Shown here: piece by piece, positions 1 through 7,237 of the stretch | Layout: every line of letters begins with the position of its first letter | Numbering within the stretch: the stretch's first letter is position 1 | Assembly (NCBI GenBank): GCA_964655485.1 | Contig: CAZZMS010000176.1 | Span: 1-10,118 of the forward strand | Reading direction: 5' to 3' | DNA length: 10,118 bases | Source of the DNA: JANWYU01 sp964655485 | GTDB taxonomy: Bacteria > Bdellovibrionota > Bdellovibrionia > Bdellovibrionales > Bdellovibrionaceae | Translations under genes and position numbers: made by a program | Notes under the pieces: generated by a model | Database searches by the model: none | What the model was told of the DNA's origin: nothing | Seen by the model: only the letters and a program-made list of their open reading frames with translations

Positions 1-345
1 CCCCAGTTATTGCGTACCGACCTTGAGGGTTTGGGTTTTCGTAGTGGTGATGTCTTGCGGACGTTTTGTATTGTTACCATTCCCGAAGATCCCACTCAGA
101 TGACAGCGAATCTTAAGGCTCCAGTCATTATCAACTTGCGCAACCGGCAAGCCCGTCAGTGTGTTTTACAGGACAATCAACTAGCGATTCGTGAACCGAT
201 CTTCGAGATATTGCAGAAGAAGGTGATTGCCGGAGCTTGGCCTCATCGGGGAAGTGCCAACAAGTCAGTCGGCACAGCTTCGCCGCAAGAAGCGCCATAC
301 AAAGATGTGATTGTGACTTTGCCGGGGGCCGAGGCTATTTCTTAA
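1..345 (+). CDS. fliW: Flagellar assembly factor FliW, 5' end missing
   Basis: This is the C-terminal part of FliW, the protein that binds flagellin and also CsrA, and so links flagellin level to translation control. The reading frame is open from the first base, so the true start lies upstream of the window; the TTG at base 10 is not a credible start. The family signature is clear: TIPEDPTQMTANLKAPVIIN followed by a conserved NLRNRQARQ stretch and an R-x-P-I segment. After that point the protein runs on for about 45 residues, which appears longer than the usual FliW tail. In many genomes csrA lies beside fliW. Here the next gene downstream is menA, 3 bases after the TAA and in the same frame. 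Confidence 0.9.
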   Translation, partial: PQLLRTDLEGLGFRSGDVLRTFCIVTIPEDPTQMTANLKAPVIINLRNRQARQCVLQDNQLAIREPIFEILQKKVIAGAWPHRGSANKSVGTASPQEAPYKDVIVTLPGAEAIS

Positions 346-348
346 GCC

Positions 349-1284
349 GTGGTACACGCAGTTCGCCACTGGTTTTTGTTTGGTTTTAGACCTAAGACTT
401 GGGTGGCCTTGCTAGCTCCGGTCAGCCTATCAGCTTTTTGGGTATTTTTTGCTTTTCCCGGTTTGGTAGATCTTGTTGCGGGTGGAGTGGCTCTCGTCTC
501 AGGCTTGTTTATTCAAATTAGTACCAACTTATTTAACGATTATTTTGATCATCTCAAGGGTACAGATTCAGCAGAGCGCGTGGGGCCCACTCGGCTTTTG
601 CAGTCGGGACAAGCCAGGCCTGATACGGTCAAACGCGTAGCTTTTTTGTTTCTTGTGCTTGCCGCTGGAGGAGGCGCTTATTTGGTTTGGCTTGGGGGTT
701 GGATCGTCGCTGTGATTGGTATTCTTTCTTTGATTTTAGCTTATGCCTATTCAGGTGGACCAAGGCCATTAACTCACTTGGGACTGGGCGAACCTTTTGT
801 GATTGTATTTTTCGGAATTATTCCGACTTTGGTAACAGCTTTTTTGATGACTCATCAAGACGGTGGGCGCTGGTTTTCTGAGTTGTGGTATTTTGGTGTT
901 GCTACCGGATTATTAGCTTCCGGCTTAATTCTTATGAATAATATTCGTGACATAGAGATCGATACACGCAGTGGGCGTAAGACTTTACCGATTCGAATGG
1001 GAATGAAGAAGGCTAAGATTATTCTTCTTTGTATGTTATTACTGTCTCATGTGTTACCCTCTATTTACTTTTGGCTTGTGGGTGGGAAGTGGCTCGTGTT
1101 GTTACCTTTGGTGAATCTTCGTTATTTGGGAGACTGGTTTGTGGATTTTTGGCGCGCGCAGACCCCCTATCAATTCGCTCCGTTTTTTGCTAAACTTATT
1201 GTTACCCATTGGCGTTGGCTTGGCCTGCAACTGCTGGGAGTCTATTTATGCTTCATCTCGGGTATCAAGCTTATGATTTTTTAA
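349..1284 (+). CDS. menA: MenA, 1,4-dihydroxy-2-naphthoate polyprenyltransferase
   Basis: An integral membrane UbiA-family enzyme that joins a polyprenyl chain to 1,4-dihydroxy-2-naphthoate, giving demethylmenaquinone. Its 311 residues match the family length. Both Mg-binding aspartate motifs are present: NDYFD at residues 63-67, followed by a GTD and an ERVGP segment, and DIEID at 201-205, followed by SGRKTLPIRMG. The N-terminus has the typical FRPKTW start of MenA proteins, and roughly eight hydrophobic segments follow. The start is GTG at 349, the first usable start after the fliW stop; upstream there is only a weak GAGG, so translation may be coupled to fliW. The 3' end overlaps menC by 37 bases. 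The intact active site and men neighbours make MenA much more likely than another UbiA enzyme. Confidence 0.93.
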   Translation: MVHAVRHWFLFGFRPKTWVALLAPVSLSAFWVFFAFPGLVDLVAGGVALVSGLFIQISTNLFNDYFDHLKGTDSAERVGPTRLLQSGQARPDTVKRVAFLFLVLAAGGGAYLVWLGGWIVAVIGILSLILAYAYSGGPRPLTHLGLGEPFVIVFFGIIPTLVTAFLMTHQDGGRWFSELWYFGVATGLLASGLILMNNIRDIEIDTRSGRKTLPIRMGMKKAKIILLCMLLLSHVLPSIYFWLVGGKWLVLLPLVNLRYLGDWFVDFWRAQTPYQFAPFFAKLIVTHWRWLGLQLLGVYLCFISGIKLMIF

Positions 1285-2339
1285 TCCCCTCGCCGCTGGG
1301 GAAAAGGCCTGAGCTTCGCACAGGCTTTTTGTATGGAGTGACCGCTGCGGATTCAAAGGCATGGGGATACGCCGATTGGTTTTTGTGGCCTGAGCTGGGC
1401 GATCCAGAGCCTGCCAAGTTGCAAACTCTATGCGGGGGGGTGGCGGGTGAGTACCTAAGTCGTCATGCTAACCCCCAAGGGGGGAGCTTCCCTCTGGCGA
1501 GTGCGGAGGATATTTTTAGCTTATGCTTAAAACCTTTGGTGACCATAACATTCCATGAAGAGGTGTTATGCGGGACGTGGGCGCAGGTGGTGCAGGAGTG
1601 GGAGCGGGCTTTTAAACCTTATGCGTCTTGGCTTTTACCTGCCGGGAAGGGCCGTGAGACTTTCTGGCATATTCTAACAAACGCCCTGCAGTGTTTTTTG
1701 GAAAAAGAGGAGATTCAAAAGTTTTGGCGGAGGAGAGCATGGCCCACGAGCCACTGGCTCGTGCGTCATCTCATGGATGCTTCAGGAGGAGGAATTGATA
1801 TCAAGAATCGGGTTGCTCACCATGTCTACGCCGTTAAGGTGAAACTCAAGCCTCAAGAAGCTGAACTCGCCCAAGAGGTGTTCGCCCAGTGGTTGCAACA
1901 AGAGCCGCAATTAAAATTACGTTTAGATTTCAATGCTCAGTGGACAGAGGAGCAAGTGTGGTCCTGGGTTAAATCGCTACAAGATGTGGTGAAAAATGCT
2001 ATTGAGTGGATCGAAGATCCTTGTCCATGGAGTTTAGAAGCTTGGCAAAAATTAAACGCTGAGGTTCCCTTAGGGGTGGATTGGGTTTTAGATCCTTTAA
2101 GCCCAGAATGGGCAGAGGCTGCAAAGAAACGAGCTTTTAGGTTTGGCGTATGGAAGCCTTCGCGACAAAGCCCCTTGATTTTTGCGCATTGGCCGGCTGA
2201 AATTGAAGTTTTAGTTACCACGCAGCTAGGTCACGCCTGGGATTGGTACTGGACAGCTTGGAGTTACGAGCGATTAAAAAGAGTTTATCCGCATTTCAGC
2301 GTAAACCCGATCTTGGGTCTGAGCACTTGGGACAGTTAA
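1248..2339 (+). CDS. menC: MenC, o-succinylbenzoate synthase
   Basis: Enolase-superfamily enzyme that dehydrates SHCHC to o-succinylbenzoate in menaquinone synthesis. The ATG at 1248 is chosen over an upstream TTG at 1209 because GGGAG lies 7 bases before it and the family usually starts close to such a sequence. The product has 363 residues. The catalytic set can be read in order: KVK at 197-199 (active-site lysine pair), D227 in LRLDFNAQW, E256 in WIEDP, an aspartate near D282 (LDPL, where many relatives have DES) and K303 in WKP, the second catalytic lysine. The protein is somewhat longer than the common size of about 320, with an insertion-like stretch around residues 100-170. A G7 run at 1434-1440 is in frame. 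It is flanked by menA and menE, which agrees with the assignment. Confidence 0.88.
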   Translation: MLHLGYQAYDFLIPSPLGKRPELRTGFLYGVTAADSKAWGYADWFLWPELGDPEPAKLQTLCGGVAGEYLSRHANPQGGSFPLASAEDIFSLCLKPLVTITFHEEVLCGTWAQVVQEWERAFKPYASWLLPAGKGRETFWHILTNALQCFLEKEEIQKFWRRRAWPTSHWLVRHLMDASGGGIDIKNRVAHHVYAVKVKLKPQEAELAQEVFAQWLQQEPQLKLRLDFNAQWTEEQVWSWVKSLQDVVKNAIEWIEDPCPWSLEAWQKLNAEVPLGVDWVLDPLSPEWAEAAKKRAFRFGVWKPSRQSPLIFAHWPAEIEVLVTTQLGHAWDWYWTAWSYERLKRVYPHFSVNPILGLSTWDS

Positions 2340-2376
2340 TATTGGGATTTTCTTTTGTCCCGAGTTCTTTGTAAAC

Positions 2377-2404
2377 AGGCTTTTGCCTCTAGCGGTTGAA
2401 GCCT
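2377..2404 (+). promoter_or_regulatory. Stem-loop in the menC-menE gap
   Basis: AGGCTT at 2377-2382 pairs with AAGCCT at 2399-2404, and further weak G-U and G-C pairs are possible inside the 16-base loop. It lies 38 bases after the menC stop and is followed by a short TTTT about ten bases later. It could be a weak terminator or an mRNA processing or stability element within a 184-base gap in an otherwise tightly packed run. No convincing sigma-70 promoter was found in the rest of the gap. Function is uncertain. Confidence 0.3.
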
Positions 2405-2523
2405 CAGGAAGTTTTGCTCCGGTTGGGAGGAAAGGTTTGTGGGCGGGAGGTCAGTGAAACCAAGAGGATTCAATCTCAGCGAACTTATGTATAAAGAACT
2501 TTAAGATCCTCACTTGAAGGCCT

Positions 2524-3729
2524 ATGCAAAATAGATATTTTTTTGATCAGAATAGTATAATTAGACTAGAGCGCTGGAGCGAGGAGAGAATTTTTATCTC
2601 TCAGCCTGAATCGCTGGATGCCAATCAACTACAAGGTCTCCTGTCAGCATTGGGTGATGATTACTTTTGTCTATTTCCTACCTCTGGCACCACCCAAGGC
2701 TACAGTCGTTGGGTGGTTAACAAGCAAAGCCATTTTTTAAAACAGGTGGCTGAAACTATACAAGCCTTGAATATTGATTCCGGCCAGCGTTGGGGCCTGC
2801 TGTTACCCACATATCACGTGGGTGGCTTTGCTCTTTATCTACGTTCTGTGCTGAGCCGAGGTGAGCTTATTTCAGGTCCATCAGGCTGGGATCCTTTGGG
2901 AGCTTGGCAGTGGTTAGAGCGAGAGGGTATCCACTACATTTCTGTTGTGCCCACTCAGATCCATGATTGGGTTAACCTTGGTTTGCGGGCTCCACCAAGT
3001 TTGCGCCTGGTTTTTGTCGGTGGGGCGAGCCTCAGTGAGTCCTTGCAGAAGCGAGCCTCAGATTTAGGCTGGCCCTTGCTTCGAGTGTATGGCATGACGG
3101 AGACGAATGCTTTTTTTGCGTATGAAGTCCGTGGATATAAGGGTTACCGAGCGATACCGAGTTACCAATGGCGTATCTCTGATGTGGGTGAGCTATGGAT
3201 TCAATCCCCTTATTTAGCCCTTGGCTATTGGAGTCAGCAAGAAGGTTGCATACCCTTAGAAAAAAATGCTTCCCAAGAGTGGTTAGGACCGGATCGGGTA
3301 AAGGTTGAGACCTCATCGGGGACTTTCGCGGTGGTGGGACGGTGGCATGATGATTTGTTCAAGCGGAATGGACGAAGTTTTTCATTAAGTGAAGTAAAAA
3401 AAGATCTTTGGGAGTTCATAAAGCCTCACCTCCCCCTCCAGGCTTGGGGTGAGGAGGTCAGCCTGCTGCTGTTGTGTCCCTGCGAGCGATCACAAAATCG
3501 TCTTGCTTTGGTTTATGGTGGACCGGCAGATTTTGCTGCCCCTTGGGCCGAGTGCCTCAAGCGGTGGAATAAGAGTTATCCTTGGCTTCCGGTTGATTTT
3601 TGTTACCTGCCGTTGGAGCGTTGGCCGAAGACCGCAGTTGGCAAAACTCACGTCGCTTTGCTCAAGGAGGAGGTCTGTGCCTTGACCAAAAGCTCTCTTT
3701 CTTCGACAGTAAAACAACATGAATCTTAA
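2524..3729 (+). CDS. menE: MenE, o-succinylbenzoate-CoA ligase
   Basis: ANL-superfamily adenylate-forming enzyme that activates o-succinylbenzoate to its CoA thioester. Domains in order: the nucleotide-binding loop at about 53-62 (TSGTTQGYSR), the YGMTET motif at 189-194, GELWIQSPYLALGY at 222-235, the hinge GRWHDDLFKRNG at 272-283, and the A10-like PKTAVGK with the catalytic lysine K374. At 401 residues it is shorter than E. coli MenE (about 450). The P-loop departs from the usual TSGTTGxPK: the Gly-x-Pro-Lys part reads QGYSR, so the usual lysine is absent. The ATG at 2524 has only a short AAGG upstream. The end overlaps the next gene by 11 bases. The position between menC and a prenyl synthase supports MenE over another acyl-CoA ligase. 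Confidence 0.87.
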   Translation: MQNRYFFDQNSIIRLERWSEERIFISQPESLDANQLQGLLSALGDDYFCLFPTSGTTQGYSRWVVNKQSHFLKQVAETIQALNIDSGQRWGLLLPTYHVGGFALYLRSVLSRGELISGPSGWDPLGAWQWLEREGIHYISVVPTQIHDWVNLGLRAPPSLRLVFVGGASLSESLQKRASDLGWPLLRVYGMTETNAFFAYEVRGYKGYRAIPSYQWRISDVGELWIQSPYLALGYWSQQEGCIPLEKNASQEWLGPDRVKVETSSGTFAVVGRWHDDLFKRNGRSFSLSEVKKDLWEFIKPHLPLQAWGEEVSLLLLCPCERSQNRLALVYGGPADFAAPWAECLKRWNKSYPWLPVDFCYLPLERWPKTAVGKTHVALLKEEVCALTKSSLSSTVKQHES

Positions 3730-4657
3730 AATCTATGATCCGCGCGACTTTCCTACTTATTTGCCCAAACTCAGTGAGCTTTACGACAAGCTCCTTAGCG
3801 GGGGAAAGGGCTTTCGTGCGCATTTGGTGAGTCAGACTTGCTATGCTCTATCTGCTCCTGATTCGCTGACACATCTTTTAGCTCAGACGGTGGAGTTTAT
3901 TCATAATGCGAGCTTGCTACACGATGATCTCGTGGATCGCTCACATTTTCGTCGAGGTAAGCCCGCGGCTTGGGTGGAGTATGGCCCAGAGTATGCTGTT
4001 TTGGCCGGTGACTATTTATTGGCGCGAGTGATGGTCAATCTTTCGGCCTTTGGTAACATTCGTTTGGTGCACTATACGGCGGAAGTGATTTCAGACCTGC
4101 TTGAAGGGGAGTGGTTGCAGGATTCTTTAATTCATGACTTTCTAGTGCGCGAGGAAGATTTAGCGCGTGTGCATCAGCTGAAAACGGCCTCTTTATTTAA
4201 GTGGTGTTTTCGAGCCCCTTTTTATGCTCAGAACGTCGAGGATAAATCCCTCCACGATTTGCTCGAGGAGATGGGGGCTATTTTAGGGTCTTTGTTTCAA
4301 CGCAGTGATGATCTTTTGGATTTCGATGTCCGTAATCATGAAGGCAAGGCGGTGCTTGGTGATCTGAAAACAGGTTACTTAAATTCTTTTGGGGCCTTCG
4401 CTTTGCGTGCTTTTGATGAGTCCACTAAGGAGCGTGCCAAAAGATGTCAGAGCCTAGCGGAGTTTCAAGAACTTGTGGGTGGAAGGGCTAAGTTCGATCA
4501 GTTGGTCCAGTCCTTTGATCAAGACAGTGAGGTTTTGATTCAGCGTTATCAAGCTGCTGTAGCTGCTTTGAATCAACATTATTCTTCTCGGTTTTCCTCC
4601 GACTGGTTGGGCTTTCTCCACAAGCTGCCAGATTACCTTTACTGGCGAAGGGCCTAG
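3719..4657 (+). CDS. Trans-polyprenyl diphosphate synthase (quinone side-chain)
   Basis: Long-chain isoprenyl diphosphate synthase of the IspB/HepT type, which adds isopentenyl diphosphate units to build the menaquinone tail. Visible motifs: GGKGFR at 28-33 (usual GGKRxR), first aspartate motif DDLVD at 69-73 followed by FRRGKPA, GDYLLAR at 97-103, KT at 155-156, and second aspartate motif DDLLD at 197-201. The later GKxT segment reads DLKTGYLNSF (215-224), so the usual lysine after Gly is Tyr220. Length (312) is typical. The ATG at 3719 lies inside the end of menE, the preceding in-frame stop is at 3710, and no close Shine-Dalgarno is seen, so translation is probably coupled to menE. Chain length cannot be read from the sequence. 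Confidence 0.88.
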   Translation: MNLKIYDPRDFPTYLPKLSELYDKLLSGGKGFRAHLVSQTCYALSAPDSLTHLLAQTVEFIHNASLLHDDLVDRSHFRRGKPAAWVEYGPEYAVLAGDYLLARVMVNLSAFGNIRLVHYTAEVISDLLEGEWLQDSLIHDFLVREEDLARVHQLKTASLFKWCFRAPFYAQNVEDKSLHDLLEEMGAILGSLFQRSDDLLDFDVRNHEGKAVLGDLKTGYLNSFGAFALRAFDESTKERAKRCQSLAEFQELVGGRAKFDQLVQSFDQDSEVLIQRYQAAVAALNQHYSSRFSSDWLGFLHKLPDYLYWRRA

Positions 4658-4660
4658 GTC

Positions 4661-5692
4661 ATGATACAATATCTTCTCAAGCAGGATGAACAAACCACTC
4701 AGCTTTTGCGACAGAATCAAGGAAGACGTCTCGCGGAGTACGCTCCCCATGCCAGTTGGGTGATCATTGAGCAAGCAGAATCGGGAAAAGCCAAGCAGAA
4801 ATGGGGTCGATCGGGATTTTTTTTGTTATCCAGTTTTTGGCGAGCCAGTTGGGGACCTTTTCTGGGGTGTTACCTATTGGGCGCATGGGGAGAACCGCAA
4901 GTGTTAGGGGTAAGAGTTTATGTAGCGACTTGGCTTGCGGTTGTGTCGATCACTCTTTATTTTTCCTTGAGTTCGGATTTACGTGATTACCTGTCAGGAT
5001 GGGATGCTTTGAAACCATTCGAGCATTCCCCTTTGATGCGGGGATGGATCACATGGCCGCAAGCTCAAACATGGGCAAGGATGATGTTACTCATATTTAT
5101 AGTCTGTGCCATGAGCTTAATTCTTGCTGCAGATTTTACGTTTTGGCTTCTGGCTTGTCTTGCAGCAGCTTTAAGTTGGACATGGATGCGTGGCTGGTGG
5201 AAGAGCTACCCTTTTAATGAGTGGGTCTTATTTTTCTTGTACGGTCCCTTGTTAAGTTTTGGTTTGGTCTCGTTGTGGCAGATGAAAGACTTGGTGGCTG
5301 TGGGTTTGGTTGGCATAGGTTTGGGTCTTTACCAGATGCTACGATATTTGAGCGAACGTTGGAACTTTTTTATCTTTGAGTCTCACTACAAGTGGGCCAG
5401 TACTTTTAGTTATTTGGGATTTGCTAGGGCGAAACGTTACCATTTCATAGTTTGGATCATCTATGCGGCTTGGTTTGTGGGGCTTCAGTGGTATTGGGGA
5501 GGAGGACTCATGATCGTGCCATCGCTTGTTTTAGTAGCTTTTTTATTTTGGTCCATGTCGAGAGCTTTTAGCCAATTTGTAACCCCCATGGGAGGAGCTT
5601 TGCGTAGGTGGCAAAAGCAGATTACTCAGGCAATGAATTATCCTATGATGTTACTTGTTGCTGAGGCGAGTGTGTATTGGTTAGCGAGATGA
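4661..5692 (+). CDS. Divergent UbiA/MenA-like membrane protein, second Asp motif lost
   Basis: A 343-residue protein with a hydrophilic N-terminus of about 50 residues and then some eight hydrophobic segments. It aligns with the MenA at 349-1284 by eye. SDLRDYLSGWD (105-115) lines up without gaps with NDYFDHLKGTD, and HSPLMRG (122-128) with the segment after it. FNEWVLFFLYGPLLSFG (185-201) lines up with the GEPFVIVFFGIIPTLVT region. The first motif keeps D106 and D109. The second motif is not conserved: where MenA has DIEID this protein has FFIFE (236-240), with only E240 acidic. The gene starts 3 bases after the prenyl synthase and ends 3 bases before the methyltransferase. It may be a non-catalytic partner or a prenyltransferase with altered chemistry; homology is inferred without a search. 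Confidence 0.68.
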   Translation: MIQYLLKQDEQTTQLLRQNQGRRLAEYAPHASWVIIEQAESGKAKQKWGRSGFFLLSSFWRASWGPFLGCYLLGAWGEPQVLGVRVYVATWLAVVSITLYFSLSSDLRDYLSGWDALKPFEHSPLMRGWITWPQAQTWARMMLLIFIVCAMSLILAADFTFWLLACLAAALSWTWMRGWWKSYPFNEWVLFFLYGPLLSFGLVSLWQMKDLVAVGLVGIGLGLYQMLRYLSERWNFFIFESHYKWASTFSYLGFARAKRYHFIVWIIYAAWFVGLQWYWGGGLMIVPSLVLVAFLFWSMSRAFSQFVTPMGGALRRWQKQITQAMNYPMMLLVAEASVYWLAR

Positions 5693-5695
5693 TAA

Positions 5696-6325
5696 ATGCA
5701 AATTGAATGGACATTAGAGATCGCTAAGGAATATCTACGGGAATGGATTGATTTTAAATCACCCGCCTACAATCGCCCTTTGGGGCGGGAACTGTTAGCC
5801 AAGGCTTTTGGTAAGGAGCCTGGACTTATTTGGGATCTTACTTTGGGTTTTGCCGAGGATGCATGGACCCTAGTGCGCTTGGGCTACCAAGTGAGGGGTT
5901 TCGAGCGAGATAAGTGGTTATATGAATGCGTGCGTTCGGTCTATGCGCAGTTTTTGGAGGGTTCGCCAGCGTCTGACCTTGCGGGAAGACTGGAGCTTGT
6001 TCATGCGGACTCTTGGGATTGGTTACACAAGCACCCGGAAGTTTTTTTGGATTCCTGTTACTTGGATCCCATGTTCTTTGATGAACACAGCCTCAAAAAA
6101 ATCTCCGCTCAACCGCGCAAACCCATACAGGCCCTGCGTTACTGGCTGAGTCAAGCGGAGCCGCCTGTCTTCACCCCCAGTTTGGCGGAGTGGATAGAGT
6201 TTTTGCGGCCACGCGTGGGGCGACGTCTTGTTGTAAAAGTGCATAAAAGTGTCATTCATCAACTTCCCAAGCCCCGCTTTTTGGTTTCAGGTAACAAAAT
6301 GCAGTGGTTGGTGTATGACAAGTAA
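5696..6325 (+). CDS. rsmJ: RsmJ-like 16S rRNA (guanine-N2) methyltransferase
   Basis: A 209-residue class I SAM-dependent methyltransferase resembling RsmJ (YhiQ), which methylates G1516 of 16S rRNA in E. coli. Motif I reads DLTLGFAEDAW at 47-57, equivalent to the family's DATAGLGRDAF. It is followed by GFER (68-71) as the acidic SAM-ribose position, HADS at 103-106, and the typical YLDPMF at 122-127. After that come a KKISAQPRKPIQAL stretch, like the family's KKEMRVFQSL, and VVKVHK at 179-184. The N-terminal part of E. coli RsmJ is shorter here. The ATG is 3 bases after the upstream stop, so co-transcription is likely. It has no evident link to quinone synthesis. Assignment to RsmJ rather than another rRNA methyltransferase rests on the LDPMF and motif I pattern. 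Confidence 0.8.
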   Translation: MQIEWTLEIAKEYLREWIDFKSPAYNRPLGRELLAKAFGKEPGLIWDLTLGFAEDAWTLVRLGYQVRGFERDKWLYECVRSVYAQFLEGSPASDLAGRLELVHADSWDWLHKHPEVFLDSCYLDPMFFDEHSLKKISAQPRKPIQALRYWLSQAEPPVFTPSLAEWIEFLRPRVGRRLVVKVHKSVIHQLPKPRFLVSGNKMQWLVYDK

Positions 6326-6327
6326 AA

Positions 6328-6333
6328 AAGGAG
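6328..6333 (+). promoter_or_regulatory. Strong ribosome binding site
   Basis: AAGGAG lies 7 bases before the ATG at 6341. It fixes the start of the membrane protein gene and is much stronger than the sites in front of menA, the prenyl synthase or cheD. Confidence 0.75.
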
Positions 6334-6340
6334 TTTTCTG

Positions 6341-7138
6341 ATGTGGGGAGGAACTCGCGAAGATAAAGAGTTTTTATGGTGGGTGCCTGCGGCACTAGTC
6401 CGTCTCACCTCATGGATTTCCCCAGCCCACGGCTTCCTGCGGGAGTTAAAATCCTTGGTGCGTTTACAAAGCGATGGGTCAGCAGATCATGCGGAGCGCG
6501 CTCGTCAGCACCGACAATTGTTGTTTTACTGGGGGGCTTGGTCCGCTACTGGTGTATTGTGGCAAGTGATTTTGGTGTTACTCTTGTATTTTCTTTTTTT
6601 TCAGCTGGGTCTGGTAGCCTACATCAGTGGGATCTGGCGTAGTGACTCTGGTGAAATGCCCGTTTGGATTTTTTGGTTAGGGAGTAGTCGAGTGGAGCAG
6701 CTCGGGATGTATGGTGTGTTGGCTTGGTTACTTACTCATTTAGTTGGTCCATGGGGGTTTTATATCGGTTTCATTGGGGTGTGGTTGTTTTTTATGTTAG
6801 GTTTTCTGGCTGGGCCTGGGGCCTTGGTGTTGTTACTAGCTTTGCGCACAGGTCTGCAAACCCATACCTGGCGCAAGGTCAAACCTCTTTGGTTGTACCC
6901 TCGAGATTGGTGGGGGGGGATAGCCCTTGGAGTTTTGTTATCTGTAGGTTCGCTTTTTTTGTCTAAAGTTGTATGGGATAATCTCACTTATATTTTCCAA
7001 GTAGATGTTTTTCGCTTGGACCAGAGACTGCCCATCTTGGCCTTATCCTATGCGTGGTGGAGTGTCTTGATCGCTTTGGTGAGTTTGCTTTATTACCATT
7101 TTTATTGGCTGCTTGCGGTAAGAAACAAATACAGGTGA
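6341..7138 (+). CDS. Multi-pass membrane protein of unknown function
   Basis: I do not recognise this 265-residue protein. The first 60 residues are polar and charged, probably cytoplasmic. Hydrophobic segments follow at about 70-94, 118-136, 139-169, 190-212 and 230-260, giving about five or six membrane spans. It is rich in tryptophan and has no clear catalytic motif. A polar stretch with positive charges (HTWRKVKPLWLYPRDWW, 175-191) precedes the fourth segment. The start is well supported by AAGGAG. It follows the rsmJ-like gene by 15 bases and may be the last gene of the long run. A G8 tract at 6912-6919 is in frame (Trp-Trp-Gly-Gly codons) and could be slippery. The run ends here before a 99-base gap leading to cheD. 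Confidence 0.8.
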   Translation: MWGGTREDKEFLWWVPAALVRLTSWISPAHGFLRELKSLVRLQSDGSADHAERARQHRQLLFYWGAWSATGVLWQVILVLLLYFLFFQLGLVAYISGIWRSDSGEMPVWIFWLGSSRVEQLGMYGVLAWLLTHLVGPWGFYIGFIGVWLFFMLGFLAGPGALVLLLALRTGLQTHTWRKVKPLWLYPRDWWGGIALGVLLSVGSLFLSKVVWDNLTYIFQVDVFRLDQRLPILALSYAWWSVLIALVSLLYYHFYWLLAVRNKYR

Positions 7139-7145
7139 GCGGGGC

Positions 7146-7173
7146 CTTGGTCTAGGGCTCTTAAACCAAGAGC
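7146..7173 (+). promoter_or_regulatory. Two overlapping, mutually exclusive hairpins before cheD
   Basis: CTTGGT (7146-7151) can pair with ACCAAG (7165-7170). Alternatively GCTCTT (7157-7162) can pair with AAGAGC (7168-7173) over a 5-base loop. The two share bases 7168-7170 and cannot both form. A T5 run sits about 15 bases downstream. The layout resembles a weak terminator or attenuator between the membrane protein gene and cheD, but the T-run is too far away to be canonical. Confidence 0.35.
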
Positions 7174-7237
7174 TAGCGGTGAGTCGAGTTTTTCACAGGA
7201 ACTATCGTCAAGATTTCAGCTAGCCGATACATTCTTT

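Noticed and set aside
1209..1247. Upstream TTG start for menC
   Set aside because: The ATG at 1248 has GGGAG at ideal spacing, while the TTG would add 13 residues deep inside menA without such a site.
1937..2221. Minus-strand open frame of 94 codons
   Set aside because: It lies entirely inside menC, whose catalytic residues are read from the plus strand, and it shows no motif.
3032..3316. Minus-strand open frame of 94 codons
   Set aside because: It overlaps the conserved core of menE and has no family signature.
3664..3685. AAGGAGGAGG with GTG at 3677 as the start of the prenyl synthase
   Set aside because: The frame meets a TGA two codons later, so the ATG at 3719 is the first possible start.
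4454..4774. Minus-strand open frame of 106 codons
   Set aside because: It covers the junction of two well-supported plus-strand genes and shows no motif.
7223..7230. GCCGATAC, close to a sigma-28 -10 box, before cheD
   Set aside because: No matching TAAAGTTT-like -35 at the right spacing, and one-mismatch copies of an 8-base word are expected by chance in 10 kb.
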